A stretch of DNA of 64,000 nt from Ruegeria spongiae (GCF_023502395.1 NZ_JAMFMB010000006.1:89945-153944); one strand, 5' to 3'. Numbered from the stretch's first letter, positions 34,821 through 44,219 are shown. Numbers and translations are program-made. Notes: generated from the letters alone by a model not told the origin.

Positions 34821-36617
34821 ATGCCGAAAGTAAAGCCCGAAGACCTGAGGTCGCGGCAATGGTTCATGAACCCCGAAAACCCCGAAATGACAGCGCTGTA
34901 TCTGGAGCGATACCTGAATTACGGGCTTACGCGGGAAGAGTTGCAATCGGGCAAGCCGGTGATCGCCATCGCCCAGACCGGCAGCGATCTGAGCCCGTGC
35001 AACCGGCACCATCTGGAACTGACCAAGCGGGTGCGCGACGGGATCATCGCGGCGGGTGGCACGCCGCTGGAAGTGCCGGTGCATCCCATCCAGGAAACCG
35101 GCAAACGGCCCACGGCGATGCTGGACCGCAACCTCGCCTATCTGTCGCTGGTCGAGACGCTGTTCGGCTACCCGATCGACGGGGTGGTGCTGAATATCGG
35201 TTGCGACAAGACCACACCCGCGCTGCTGATGGCGGCGGCAACGGTCAATGTACCCGCCATCGCGCTTAGCGTCGGGCCGATGCTGAACGGCTGGTATCAG
35301 GGCGAGCGCGCAGGCTCCGGCACGGTGATCTGGAAAGCACGCGAGAAGCTGGCCGCGGGTGAGATCGACGACACCGAATTCATGGAGATTGCCGCCGCCT
35401 CGGCCCCTTCGGTGGGATATTGCAACACCATGGGCACCGCGACGACGATGAACTCGCTGGCCGAGGCGCTGGGTATGCAGCTGCCCGGCGCGGCGGCGAT
35501 CCCGGCGCCCTATCGCGAGCGCGGGCAGATCAGCTATGAGACCGGCAGACGGATCGTCGACATGGTCTGGGAAGATCTGCGACCCAGCGACATCATGACC
35601 CGTGCTGCTTTCGAAAATGCCATCGTCATCAACTCGGCCATCGGCGGGTCGACCAATGCACCGATCCACCTGAACGGCATTGCGCGGCATCTGGGCGTGC
35701 CGCTGGATAATGACGACTGGCAGGCGGTGGGCCATCAGGTGCCGCTGCTGGTCAACCTGCAACCCGCCGGAGAATATCTCGGCGAGGACTACCACCGTGC
35801 CGGTGGAGTCCCGGCAGTGATAGGCGAACTGCTTGCGGCCGGGCTGCTGCCCCATCCGGATGCGATCACCGCGAACGGGCAGAGCATGGATGACAATTGC
35901 CGAGCCGTGCGTTCGGGCAATGCAGATGTCATTCGCCCACTGGCGCAGGCCTTGAAGCCCGAGGCGGGGTTCATCAACCTCAAAGGCAACCTGTTCGACA
36001 GCGCGATCCTGAAAACCAGCGTGATCAGCCCGGAATTCCGCGCCCGCTACCTGTCAAATCCCGACGACGTGAACGCCTTTGAAGGGCGCGCCGTGGTGTT
36101 CGACGGGCCCGAAGACTTTCACCACCGGATCGACGACCCGGCAGAGGAGATCGACGAAAACTGCGTCCTGTTCATGCGCGGTGCTGGCCCCAAGGGCTAT
36201 CCCGGCGGGGCCGAAGTGGTCAACATGCGCCCGCCTGCCTATTTGCTGAAACGCGGGATTGACGCACTGCCCTGCGTCGGTGACGGGCGGCAATCGGGGA
36301 CTTCCGGGTCGCCCTCCATTCTGAACGCTTCGCCCGAGGCAGCGGATGGCGGCGGGCTGGCATTGTTGCGGACGGGGGACCGGGTCAGGTTCGACCTGAC
36401 CAGGGGCACGGCGGATATGCTGGTCGATGAGGCCGAACTGGCGGCGCGCAGGACCGATCTGCAGGCGCGGGGTGGCTATCCGGTGCCCGAAAGCCAGTCG
36501 CCCTGGCAACAATATTTCCGCGAATTGGTGCAGCCTTTCGACAAGGGCATGGTGCTGCGGGATGCCCCGGACTACCGCGACATCTCACGTAAATCGCTGC
36601 CCCGCGACAACCATTGA
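34821..36617 (+). CDS. IlvD/Edd family sugar-acid dehydratase
   Basis: Iron-sulfur dehydratase of 598 residues. Expected cluster cysteines lie in [20 protein letters not shown] and [13 protein letters not shown], and the C-terminal domain carries [16 protein letters not shown]. Length and these motifs fit the L-arabinonate/D-xylonate dehydratase branch better than IlvD itself. The reaction removes water from an aldonic acid to give a 2-keto-3-deoxy acid. GAGAGGA lies upstream of the ATG. The 2-hydroxyacid dehydrogenase follows after 7 bases. Related enzymes also act on 6-deoxy-6-sulfogluconate in sulfo-ED pathways. Confidence 0.88.
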   Translation: MPKVKPEDLRSRQWFMNPENPEMTALYLERYLNYGLTREELQSGKPVIAIAQTGSDLSPCNRHHLELTKRVRDGIIAAGGTPLEVPVHPIQETGKRPTAMLDRNLAYLSLVETLFGYPIDGVVLNIGCDKTTPALLMAAATVNVPAIALSVGPMLNGWYQGERAGSGTVIWKAREKLAAGEIDDTEFMEIAAASAPSVGYCNTMGTATTMNSLAEALGMQLPGAAAIPAPYRERGQISYETGRRIVDMVWEDLRPSDIMTRAAFENAIVINSAIGGSTNAPIHLNGIARHLGVPLDNDDWQAVGHQVPLLVNLQPAGEYLGEDYHRAGGVPAVIGELLAAGLLPHPDAITANGQSMDDNCRAVRSGNADVIRPLAQALKPEAGFINLKGNLFDSAILKTSVISPEFRARYLSNPDDVNAFEGRAVVFDGPEDFHHRIDDPAEEIDENCVLFMRGAGPKGYPGGAEVVNMRPPAYLLKRGIDALPCVGDGRQSGTSGSPSILNASPEAADGGGLALLRTGDRVRFDLTRGTADMLVDEAELAARRTDLQARGGYPVPESQSPWQQYFRELVQPFDKGMVLRDAPDYRDISRKSLPRDNH

Positions 36618-36624
36618 GTGTCTG

Positions 36625-37578
36625 ATGAGCGACGTTTTTGTTGTCGCCCCGGTGACGGAGGACATGAGCACGACGCTGGGAACTGAATTCACCTTGCACC
36701 AGTCCTGCGACATGGCTGATCCGCTGCGCTGGCTGCAAAGGAATGGTGATCGAATCCGCTATGTGCTGACCGACGGGCATCTGGGACTGCCCAACACATA
36801 TCTTGCGGCGCTGCCGGTTCTGGAACTGATCTCTTGCAACGGGGTCGGCTATGACGCGATCGACACCGATGCCGCCGTGCGGCGCGGCGTTATGGTGACC
36901 CATACACCTCATGTCCTGAACGAAGAGGTCGCCAGTACAGCGGTTCTGCTCTACCTGTCCTGCTACCGCAACTGGGAGGCACAGATGGCGCAGGCGCGGA
37001 CCGGCCGTTGGGAAACAGACGGAGGGCTGCCCCTGGCCCGCAGCGCGGATGGGCGAACGGTCGGCATTCTGGGGTTGGGCAGGATCGGCATGGCAATCGC
37101 CCGCAAGCTCGAAGCCTTCGGTTGTACCATCCGCTATACCGCCAGGTCGCGCAAAGATGCCAGTTACGCGTTCCACGTCGATCTTGTCGACCTGGCAAAA
37201 TCCGTGGATGCGCTGATCTGCGTAGTACCCGGAGGCACGGCAACCCGGCACATGGTGAATGCCGAGGTGATCGCGGCCCTCGGGCCCGAAGGCGTGCTGA
37301 TCAATGTCGGACGCGGTTCGGTCGTGGACGAGACCGCGCTGGCGGCGGCCCTGCAAGAGGATCGCCTGGGCTGGGCGGGGCTGGATGTATTCGAGGACGA
37401 ACCGCGCATCCCCAGGGCTCTGCGCACTCATCCGCGCACCATCCTGACGCCGCATATCGGCAGCGCCACCCTTGAAACCCGCGCAGCGATGGGTCAACTG
37501 GCGGTCGAGAACCTGATGCTGCACAAGCGCTGCGGGCAGGTCAAAACCCCGGTGCCGGAATGCAGCCCACTACTTTAG
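36625..37578 (+). CDS. D-2-hydroxyacid dehydrogenase, NAD(P)-binding
   Basis: Enzyme of 317 residues of the D-isomer-specific 2-hydroxyacid dehydrogenase family, closest in motif pattern to glyoxylate/hydroxypyruvate reductases. The Rossmann motif is GILGLGRIGMAIARKL. Catalytic Arg is in NVGRGSVVDE, Glu in DVFEDEP and His in LTPHIGSAT. It reduces a 2-keto acid, or oxidises a 2-hydroxy acid. It starts 7 bases after the dehydratase stop and so is in the same operon; the ribosome binding site is weak. Confidence 0.87.
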   Translation: MSDVFVVAPVTEDMSTTLGTEFTLHQSCDMADPLRWLQRNGDRIRYVLTDGHLGLPNTYLAALPVLELISCNGVGYDAIDTDAAVRRGVMVTHTPHVLNEEVASTAVLLYLSCYRNWEAQMAQARTGRWETDGGLPLARSADGRTVGILGLGRIGMAIARKLEAFGCTIRYTARSRKDASYAFHVDLVDLAKSVDALICVVPGGTATRHMVNAEVIAALGPEGVLINVGRGSVVDETALAAALQEDRLGWAGLDVFEDEPRIPRALRTHPRTILTPHIGSATLETRAAMGQLAVENLMLHKRCGQVKTPVPECSPLL

Positions 37579-37603
37579 CAGGCCAAATACCCAGCCAGTA
37601 TCT

Positions 37604-37620
37604 ATTTGGTACAACCAAAT
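37604..37620. promoter_or_regulatory. FadR-type operator (site C), perfect palindrome
   Basis: ATTTGGT-ACA-ACCAAAT is a perfect 7-3-7 dyad containing TGGTACAACCA. It lies 26 bases after the dehydrogenase stop and about 125 bases before the second gntR. Confidence 0.6.
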
Positions 37621-37679
37621 ATCACCCCTTCTTGAGAAAGACCGCAAAAACCGGCCATTGATTGCAATTGGCCCGTCTA

Positions 37680-37694
37680 TTTTGTATGACAAAA
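37680..37694. promoter_or_regulatory. FadR-type operator (site D)
   Basis: TTTTGT-ATG-ACAAAA, a perfect 6-3-6 dyad fitting T-N-G-T-N3-A-C-N-A. It lies 51 bases before the GTG of the second gntR and shares GTATGAC with site A. Confidence 0.55.
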
Positions 37695-37745
37695 AGGGGC
37701 GATCCTTGCGTCGCTGCCAAATGATCACGCGAAACAGGAGCCGCA

Positions 37746-38456
37746 GTGGTAAAGACAGGCACAAGCGCGGGCCGAGCCGCTGACCAGATCGTTCGGGCCC
37801 TCGAGGGCAAGATCCGGACCGGCCAGTTGGTGGACGGCAACCCGCTGCCCTCGGAACGCGAATTGATGGAAGAATTCAGCATCTCGCGCACCGTTGTCCG
37901 CGAGGCCGTTCAGATGCTGTCTGGCAAAGGATTGGTCGAAACCCGCCCAAGGTTCCGCCCGGTGGTGCGCAAACCCGGAGTCGATACCGCAATCGAAACC
38001 ATCAGTGGCGTGGTCGGGCATCTGCTGGACCAGCCAGGCGGCGTGCGCAATCTGTTCGAAACACGCATCATGGTCGAAGCGGCGCTGGTGCGTCAGGCGG
38101 CCAAGGAGGCGACGCGGGACGACATCTCGGCCCTCAAATACGCGCTGGACGAGAACCGGATGGCGATCAACGATTCCGAACTATTTTATCTGACCGACAC
38201 GCAGTTTCATGCCGTTTTCTTTAACATTTCACGCAATCCCGTCCTGCCTGCGGTTCAGCGCGCCTATACCACCTGGCTGGCGCCGCATTGGATGCGGATG
38301 CCCCGACTGCCGGACCGGAACCGGCGTAATTACGAGGCCCACAAGGCCATCTTCGAAGCCATCCTGATGCGCGATCCCGACGCTGCCGAAGACGCCCTGC
38401 GCGCCCACCTTGCACAAGCCTGGGCTCAGGTGCGGGCCACATTCGGCGAGATCTGA
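37746..38456 (+). CDS. GntR-family regulator, FadR/FCD subfamily
   Basis: Transcriptional regulator of 236 residues starting with GTG, five bases after AGGAG. The winged helix (TGQLVDGNPLPSERELMEEF, ISRTVVREAVQMLSGKGLVE) is followed by an FCD domain with the metal-type pattern LTDTQFHAVFFNISRNP and ending YEAHKAIFEAILM. Two FadR-type dyads lie in its leader, pointing to autoregulation. It precedes the sugar-acid kinase by 22 bases and likely controls it along with the dehydratase operon. Confidence 0.88.
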   Translation: MVKTGTSAGRAADQIVRALEGKIRTGQLVDGNPLPSERELMEEFSISRTVVREAVQMLSGKGLVETRPRFRPVVRKPGVDTAIETISGVVGHLLDQPGGVRNLFETRIMVEAALVRQAAKEATRDDISALKYALDENRMAINDSELFYLTDTQFHAVFFNISRNPVLPAVQRAYTTWLAPHWMRMPRLPDRNRRNYEAHKAIFEAILMRDPDAAEDALRAHLAQAWAQVRATFGEI

Positions 38457-38478
38457 CCCTCAGAAAGAGACCCCGACC

Positions 38479-39411
38479 ATGACGTCCAAGCGTTCCATCC
38501 GCAGGCAGGCCTGCATCGGTGAGGTGATGATCGAGCTGGCCTCTGACCCGCAGGGCCAGATCCGGTTGGGCATCGCCGGGGATACCTATAACACCGCCGT
38601 GTATCTCAAGCGGCTGCTGCCCAATGCGGACACCCCGGTATCATACCTGACCGCGCTGGGAGCCGACCGGTTTTCCGCGCGCATTCTGGCCGACATGGCC
38701 GCGCACGGGATCGACGCCACGCATATCGAGCAGCGGGCGGACAAGTCCCCCGGCCTCTATGCGATCGACACCGATGAGGCCGGCGAGCGCAGCTTTACCT
38801 ACTGGCGCTCGGATTCGGCGGCGCGCACGTTGTTCTCGGCGCCCTGCAAGGTGACGCCGGATGTGCTGGATCAGTTCGATCTGGTCTATCTTTCGGCCAT
38901 CACGCTGGCGGTCCTTCCCGTCTCTGTCCGCGTCCTGCTGGCCGAACGGATCGACAGGTTCCGGGCGGCGGGCGGATGGTTTGCCTTCGACAGCAATTAT
39001 CGCCCGACCCTCTGGGAGGACTGCGATACGGCGCGGGACTGGACCATGCGATATTGGTCGCTGGCCGATCTGGCGCTGCCTTCGGTCGATGACGAGATGG
39101 CGCTGTTCGGTGAGAGCAGCGAGGATGCGGTTCTGGCCCGGCTTGCCGCGGCGGGTGTGACGCGCGGCGCACTCAAACGCGGGGCCGAGGGGCCGTTATC
39201 TCTGGCCGACAGGACGGTTCCGGACGGGCTGGCGCGGGTCGCGCGCGTGATCGACAGCACGGCCGCCGGTGACAGTTTCAACGCCGGTTATCTGGCGGCC
39301 ATTGCCAGCGGGTGCTCTGATCACGAGGCCATGCGCCGTGGCCACAACCTGGCGGCACGGGTGATCGCGCATCGTGGCGCGATCATTCCCATCGATGCAA
39401 TGGCACTCTAG
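38479..39411 (+). CDS. 2-keto-3-deoxygluconate kinase-like sugar kinase (PfkB family)
   Basis: Ribokinase/PfkB-fold kinase of 310 residues. It begins with RQACIGEVMIELA and has the substrate-binding GDTYNTAVYLKRLLP typical of KdgK. FAFDSNYRPTLW is another KdgK-like segment. The anion-hole motif reads STAAGDSFNAGY with the catalytic Asp. KdgK phosphorylates 2-keto-3-deoxygluconate to KDPG, the substrate of an aldolase. No KDPG aldolase is in the window, so that step must be supplied elsewhere. The ATG at 38479 begins just after the second gntR. Confidence 0.85.
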   Translation: MTSKRSIRRQACIGEVMIELASDPQGQIRLGIAGDTYNTAVYLKRLLPNADTPVSYLTALGADRFSARILADMAAHGIDATHIEQRADKSPGLYAIDTDEAGERSFTYWRSDSAARTLFSAPCKVTPDVLDQFDLVYLSAITLAVLPVSVRVLLAERIDRFRAAGGWFAFDSNYRPTLWEDCDTARDWTMRYWSLADLALPSVDDEMALFGESSEDAVLARLAAAGVTRGALKRGAEGPLSLADRTVPDGLARVARVIDSTAAGDSFNAGYLAAIASGCSDHEAMRRGHNLAARVIAHRGAIIPIDAMAL

Positions 39412-39483
39412 CGTATCTGGACAAGCTTGGGAAACGCTGCGCCTATGGGGCCGCCATTACGACAGCCACAGCCGGAGCCCGCC

Positions 39484-40047
39484 ATGACAGCCGCACTCAC
39501 CCGTGTGATCGACGCCATTGATGCCACCAACGCCCAGGACCCGCGCCAGGACGAGGGCCAACCCGAAGCGTTACTCTATGGTCAACGCATGAGCGAGGAA
39601 CTGGCGCGTCTTGTCCCCGACGCCTCAGAACCGCTGCAGATCGCCGCGCGCGGGCAGCATGTGGAACGCTGGAAACTGGCACGCAGCGCATATCCCGAAG
39701 GCCGGGCCGGGTATCTGGCCTGGCGGCGCGCGCAGGCCGAGCATCACGCCGACCTGGTCTGCGCCCTGATGGAGACCGAAGGCTATGGTGCCGAGGATGT
39801 CGACGCCACGGGCCGGATGCTGCGCAAACAGGGCATCAAGCGCGATGCCGAAGTGCAGGCGCTGGAGGATGTGATCTGTTTCGTGTTCCTGAAATGGTAT
39901 TTCGCGCCTTTCGCCGAGAAACATACCCCCGAGAAGATCGAACGCATCGTGCAAAAAACCGCGCGCAAGATGTCAGCCGAGGCCCGCGTGCGGGTTTTGA
40001 CGGAGTTTGATCTGCCTGCGCCATTGGCCGCCGCGTTTCAGGAGTAG
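39484..40047 (+). CDS. DUF4202 family protein
   Basis: Soluble protein of 187 residues matching the DUF4202 pattern (RARGQHVERWKLAR-like AARGQHVERWKLAR, YLAWRRAQAEHHADL, RKQGIKRDAEVQALEDVICF). The conserved His/Asp arrangement suggests an HD-like phosphohydrolase architecture, but no function is established. It is separated from the kinase by 72 bases and faces the SBP gene at 40060. No transmembrane segment or signal is seen. Confidence 0.8.
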   Translation: MTAALTRVIDAIDATNAQDPRQDEGQPEALLYGQRMSEELARLVPDASEPLQIAARGQHVERWKLARSAYPEGRAGYLAWRRAQAEHHADLVCALMETEGYGAEDVDATGRMLRKQGIKRDAEVQALEDVICFVFLKWYFAPFAEKHTPEKIERIVQKTARKMSAEARVRVLTEFDLPAPLAAAFQE

Positions 40048-40059
40048 CAGACCGCCCCG

Positions 40060-41094
40060 TCACCAGCGCATCGCATCGCGCCATTCCGACAGGAATGCCC
40101 GGCGCTTCAACCCGTCAAGATAAACCAGCAGCCCCGGCCCCAGCCGGATCGGTCGGCGGGTGGCGCTGACGGCGCCTTCCGGCGCCGGAAAGCGGGGGAA
40201 CGGGTAATAGTCGCGTTCGCCAGCCCCCCAGGCCGCGCGGATCAGATGGTCGATGAACAGACCGGCGGCCTCCGGGTTGGGCGCGTCGCGCAGAATCGCG
40301 GCGGTGCGCAGCATCATGATCGTGTAATCCTGCAATTCGACGATGCGGATACCGTAGGCCAGGTCCGTTCGGGCAGCCGCGTAGCTGCCCAGCACGTTAT
40401 ATGCCATGGCGATCTCACCGGTGGCCACCTTCTCGATCATTTCGCTGGTGCAGCAGAAGAACCGCGTGCCCAGATTTCCCATCACCTCGGACAGCCGCCA
40501 ATAGCTTTCCGAGGCGCGCGCGTCCTGCGTGGCAAAGAGATACCCCGCGCCGCTTTGCGAAATGTCATAGGTGCCGATCCTGCCCCGGAACCGGTCTTCG
40601 TGATCGCGCAGCAGGCGGATCAGGTCCTGCCGTGTCTGTGGAATCTCCAGCCCCTCGAAGGCGGCGGGTGAAATCACCAGCGTCACGGTCTCCTGCGAAA
40701 AGGCAAAGAGGTGATCGCGCCAGTTGCCCCAGTCGGGCACAAGATCGGTCGCCGCCGAGCTGTAGGGCTGCGTATAGCCGTCATTGGACAGTTTGGTCTG
40801 CAGATCCATTGCCGATGACAATGCCAGATCGAAACGGTCGCCGCTTTGCACCGCTTTCATGACCTCAGCGCTGCTGGCGACCACATAATCGATGGCGATC
40901 TCGGGGTTTGCAGCAACAAATGCGGCCAGAAGCGGCTCGAACAGGTCGATATCGGTGGTCGAGATGATGCGCAAATGCGTGTCGGCTGCTGCGTCACCGA
41001 CGCGCAACTCGCCTTCGATCTCATAGGCGTGCAGCGCGCTGGCAAACAGCGTCCAGAACGCGATCACGAGGCCGGGAACCACAGCGTGACGCAT
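40060..41094 (-). CDS. Periplasmic binding protein linked to the two-component system (AfuA/FbpA-like)
   Basis: Protein of 344 residues with a Sec signal peptide (hydrophobic 6-21, cleavage near ALHA). It has an iron/thiamine ABC-type binding-protein fold (LRIISTTDIDLFEPLLAAFV, NPEIAIDYVVASSAEVMKAV). No ABC permease or ATPase is nearby. Its start lies 31 bases inside the histidine kinase gene, with GGAGATGG as ribosome site, so it is co-produced with the kinase. A role as extracytoplasmic sensor for the kinase is inferred from this coupling. Confidence 0.85.
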   Translation of the reverse strand: MRHAVVPGLVIAFWTLFASALHAYEIEGELRVGDAAADTHLRIISTTDIDLFEPLLAAFVAANPEIAIDYVVASSAEVMKAVQSGDRFDLALSSAMDLQTKLSNDGYTQPYSSAATDLVPDWGNWRDHLFAFSQETVTLVISPAAFEGLEIPQTRQDLIRLLRDHEDRFRGRIGTYDISQSGAGYLFATQDARASESYWRLSEVMGNLGTRFFCCTSEMIEKVATGEIAMAYNVLGSYAAARTDLAYGIRIVELQDYTIMMLRTAAILRDAPNPEAAGLFIDHLIRAAWGAGERDYYPFPRFPAPEGAVSATRRPIRLGPGLLVYLDGLKRRAFLSEWRDAMRW

Positions 41095-42437
41095 GCGCCA
41101 TCTCCTTTGTTTTCAAGGGTTAGCCTGCCGCCATGGGCCTCGAGCACCTCGCGCGCAATGGTCAGGCCAAGGCCGGACCCGACGGTGCCACCGGCATTGT
41201 CGCCGCGCGCGAACCGCTCGGTCATGCGATGCAGCGCGCCTTCGGGGAAGCCTCCGGCATGATCACGGACTTCGATGAAACTCTGCCCGCCCTGCTGACC
41301 GATGCGCATCGCGACATCGCTGTCGGTGGCAGAGTATTTGATGGCATTGTCCAGCACGTTGCGCAGCGCGTTTTCGATCAGCACGGCATCGCCCTGAACC
41401 ACCGGGTTTCCCGCGCTTTGCGTCGACAGCCCGATATCGCGCAGATCGGCGACTGGGCGCAGACGGTCGACAAGTTCCTCGGCCAGTTCATCAAGGCGGA
41501 CCTTCTCTTTCTCAAGATGATCGGTGCGGAAGGTGACCATCGCATGGTCGAGCAACTGACCAGCCGCGCGCGAGCTTTCGTCAAGGGCGCGGATCATCTC
41601 CTTTATCGCGGCGCGGTTCTCGGGGCGCTCGACCCGCCTGAGCGCGATCTCGGCCTGGGTGCGCACTGTGAATAGCGGCGTGCGGACGCGATGCGCGGCC
41701 TCGGCGATGAAATCCTCGGATCGGGACAGCGAATAGCGCAAACGGTCGATGAACGAGTTGAGCGAGGTCACCAGTGGCGCCATTTCCTGCGGCACCGGGC
41801 CTTTCACAGGGCGCAGATCCTTGGGGCCGCGCCGCGACACGGCACCCGCCAGATCGCGCAATGGGCGCAGACCGGATTGCGTGGTCAAAACCGCCAGCAG
41901 CGCGGCCAGCACAAAGAACCCGACCCCCACAGCACCGCCGACACGCGAGACCTGCGCCAGAGTCTGCATCAGCCCCTGCCGGGTCTGCGCGACCGAGACG
42001 GTGACCATGATCGGGGTCCCCCCCACCGACAGGCGACGTTCGGCGGTGGCCATGCGAATTTCGGTTTCCGCATAAGGTGCGGTGACATACCCACCTTCGC
42101 GGCCCGGAGCGCCGGGATCGGGCAGATCGTCATACCCGGTCAGCAACTGGCCATCGGCAAGGATGCGGTAGAACACCCGATCCTCGCTGACATTGCCCAG
42201 CATCGACAGCGCCGCATAGGGCAGGTCGACGGAAATCTCACCGTCGCGCACGGTCATCGTGTCGAGGATCGAGGTGACGCTGGCCATCAGGATACTGTCC
42301 TGCGTGTCCTGCGCCACGTTACGGGCCAGGTTGATCACCAGCAGAACCAGCACCGCAGCCAGTACCGCCGAGCCAAGCACAAGCTGCCCGATCAGGCGGC
42401 GACGGATCGAGCCGCTGACCTGTGCGGCACGGCTCAT
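41064..42437 (-). CDS. Sensor histidine kinase, TctE-like
   Basis: Inner-membrane kinase of 457 residues. Two membrane segments (near 15-35 and 170-190) flank a periplasmic domain of about 130 residues. HisKA follows with the phospho-accepting His in EAAHRVRTPL, then the N box NALRNVLDNAIKYS and the ATP lid region GSGLGLTIAREV. It overlaps the response regulator by 4 bases and the binding protein by 31. Next to tctCBA, it most likely senses a tri- or dicarboxylate and controls that transporter. Confidence 0.9.
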   Translation of the reverse strand: MSRAAQVSGSIRRRLIGQLVLGSAVLAAVLVLLVINLARNVAQDTQDSILMASVTSILDTMTVRDGEISVDLPYAALSMLGNVSEDRVFYRILADGQLLTGYDDLPDPGAPGREGGYVTAPYAETEIRMATAERRLSVGGTPIMVTVSVAQTRQGLMQTLAQVSRVGGAVGVGFFVLAALLAVLTTQSGLRPLRDLAGAVSRRGPKDLRPVKGPVPQEMAPLVTSLNSFIDRLRYSLSRSEDFIAEAAHRVRTPLFTVRTQAEIALRRVERPENRAAIKEMIRALDESSRAAGQLLDHAMVTFRTDHLEKEKVRLDELAEELVDRLRPVADLRDIGLSTQSAGNPVVQGDAVLIENALRNVLDNAIKYSATDSDVAMRIGQQGGQSFIEVRDHAGGFPEGALHRMTERFARGDNAGGTVGSGLGLTIAREVLEAHGGRLTLENKGDGACVTLWFPAS

Positions 42438-43099
42438 GCGCGCGATATCCTGTAGCCCATGCCGCGCACGGTGACGATTTCCACATCCGATCCGGCCAGA
42501 TGCTTGCGCAACCGGCCGACATAGACCTCGATCGCGTTGTCCGAGACATCCTCGTCATAGCTGAACAGGCGGTCCACCAGCTTGGGCTTGGAAAAGATAC
42601 GGTCCGGGGCGCTCAGGAAAATCTCCAGCAACCGCAACTCCTTGTTGCGCAGGCTGACGCGGCGATCATCCACACAAAGCGTCCCGGCCAACGGGTCGAA
42701 GGTGATATCGCCGAATCGCTGCACGGTGGAAGCGCCCCCGCCACGCCGCCTCAGAACCGCGCGGCAGCGGGCCTCAAGCTCGGAAAAGTCGAAGGGTTTG
42801 GTGATGTAATCATCCGCGCCAAGGTCCAGAACGCTGACCCGGTCCGACACTGCCGAACGTGCGGTCAGCACGATCACAGGCGTCTCGTTCCGGGCCAGAC
42901 GGTGCGATTTCAGGAAGTCGCGCCCGTCGCCATCGGGCAACATAATATCCAGCAAAATCAAGTCGTAATCAGCAGCTGAGGCATAGGCGCGGGCCTGCTC
43001 GACATCGGGTGCGTGATCAACCACATGACCGTCCAGCCGCAGCCGGTCCAGCACCGCCGAAGCGAGCGTCATAGAATCTTCCACCAGCAGGAACCGCAT
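42434..43099 (-). CDS. Response regulator, OmpR/PhoB family (TctD-like)
   Basis: DNA-binding response regulator of 221 residues. The receiver domain has acidic Glu7-Asp8, phospho-acceptor Asp51 in LILLDIMLPDGDG, Thr in VLTARS and Lys in ITKPFDF. A C-terminal winged helix follows (LRLLEIFLSAPDRIFSKPKL, AIEVYVGRLRKHL). It is the first gene of the minus-strand trio and is divergent from tctC (106-base gap), the arrangement expected for control of tctCBA. Confidence 0.92.
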   Translation of the reverse strand: MRFLLVEDSMTLASAVLDRLRLDGHVVDHAPDVEQARAYASAADYDLILLDIMLPDGDGRDFLKSHRLARNETPVIVLTARSAVSDRVSVLDLGADDYITKPFDFSELEARCRAVLRRRGGGASTVQRFGDITFDPLAGTLCVDDRRVSLRNKELRLLEIFLSAPDRIFSKPKLVDRLFSYDEDVSDNAIEVYVGRLRKHLAGSDVEIVTVRGMGYRISRA

Positions 43100-43205
43100 G
43101 ATTGGGCCTTTGCTTTGATCCGCCGCGACAGGTTTGTGTCAGCTTTGCGTGTTTGTCTTCTAGTGATGGGCGGCCCAGCCGCCTTTTGTCAAACGGGAGG
43201 ACACC

Positions 43206-44192
43206 ATGACAAGAATGAACGTGACCCGCCGGGTCATGATGGCCGCAACCGCGGCCGCGCTGAGCTTTGGGGGCCAGGCCGCACTGGCAGCCGATCAGGT
43301 TGTCGACAGCATCCACTTCCTCATTCCCGGCGGTGCGGGCGGCGGCTGGGACGGCACCGCGCGCGGCACCGGCGAGGCACTGACCAAGGCGGGGCTGGTG
43401 GGCAGCGCGTCTTATGAGAACATGTCCGGCGGTGGCGGCGGCAAGGCGATCGGTTACCTGATCGAGAACGCCGACAGCCAGCATGGCACAATGATGGTGA
43501 ATTCCACCCCCATCGTGATCCGCTCGCTGACGGGTGTTTTCCCGCAAAACTTCCGTGACCTGACGCTGGTGGCAGGGACCATCGGGGATTATGCGGCACT
43601 GGTTGTACCGGCAGATAGTGACATTCAGGACCTGAGCGGGCTGATCGAGGCGTTCAAGGCAGACCCCAACGGCGTGGCCGTGGGCGGAGGCTCGGTCCCC
43701 GGCGGCATGGACCATCTGGTCGCCGCCATGGTGATGGAAGCCGCAGGCGCCGATCCGATCGCAATGAAATACGTGCCCTATGATGGCGGTGGCGCCACCA
43801 TGGCCGGTCTGCTCTCGGGCGAGGTGCAGGCGGTTTCGACCGGCTTCTCCGAGGCGGTGGAACTGGCCAAGGCCGGTGAGGTGCGCATCATTGGCGTGAC
43901 TGCGGACGAGCGGGTCGATGCCTATCCGGATGCGCCGACCATGAAGGAACAGGGCAATGACACCTCCTTCGTGAACTGGCGTGGTTTCTTTGCCGCCCCC
44001 GGCCTGCCCGAAGACAAGCTGGCCGCCTATCAGGCCGCGCTGGAAGCGATGTACGCCACGCCGGAATGGTCCGAAGTCCGCGACCGCAACGGCTGGGTCG
44101 ACATCCACAACAATGGCGATGATTTCCGCGTCTTCCTCGAAGGCCAGGAACAGACCATTGGCGATCTGATGAAGAAGCTGGGCTTCCTCTGA
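43206..44192 (+). CDS. tctC: Tripartite tricarboxylate transporter binding protein, TctC family
   Basis: Periplasmic solute-binding protein of 328 residues. A signal peptide (RVMMAATAAALSFGGQAALA) is followed by the Bug/TctC fold, with the ligand-loop segments IHFLIPGGAGGGWDGTARG and GSVPGGMDHLVAA. GGGAGG lies upstream of the ATG. Typical ligands are citrate and other carboxylates. A strong terminator follows before tctB, which should make this subunit more abundant than the membrane part. Confidence 0.92.
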   Translation: MTRMNVTRRVMMAATAAALSFGGQAALAADQVVDSIHFLIPGGAGGGWDGTARGTGEALTKAGLVGSASYENMSGGGGGKAIGYLIENADSQHGTMMVNSTPIVIRSLTGVFPQNFRDLTLVAGTIGDYAALVVPADSDIQDLSGLIEAFKADPNGVAVGGGSVPGGMDHLVAAMVMEAAGADPIAMKYVPYDGGGATMAGLLSGEVQAVSTGFSEAVELAKAGEVRIIGVTADERVDAYPDAPTMKEQGNDTSFVNWRGFFAAPGLPEDKLAAYQAALEAMYATPEWSEVRDRNGWVDIHNNGDDFRVFLEGQEQTIGDLMKKLGFL

Positions 44193-44219
44193 TCCGGGCG
44201 TAGGCCACTCACTCAACAG

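Noticed and set aside
21626..39411. Reading the island as a threonate/erythronate (Ltn/Otn/Dtn) pathway
   Set aside because: The DUF1537 kinase and class II aldolase typical of those loci are absent, and two dehydratases plus a KdgK-like kinase point to longer sugar acids.
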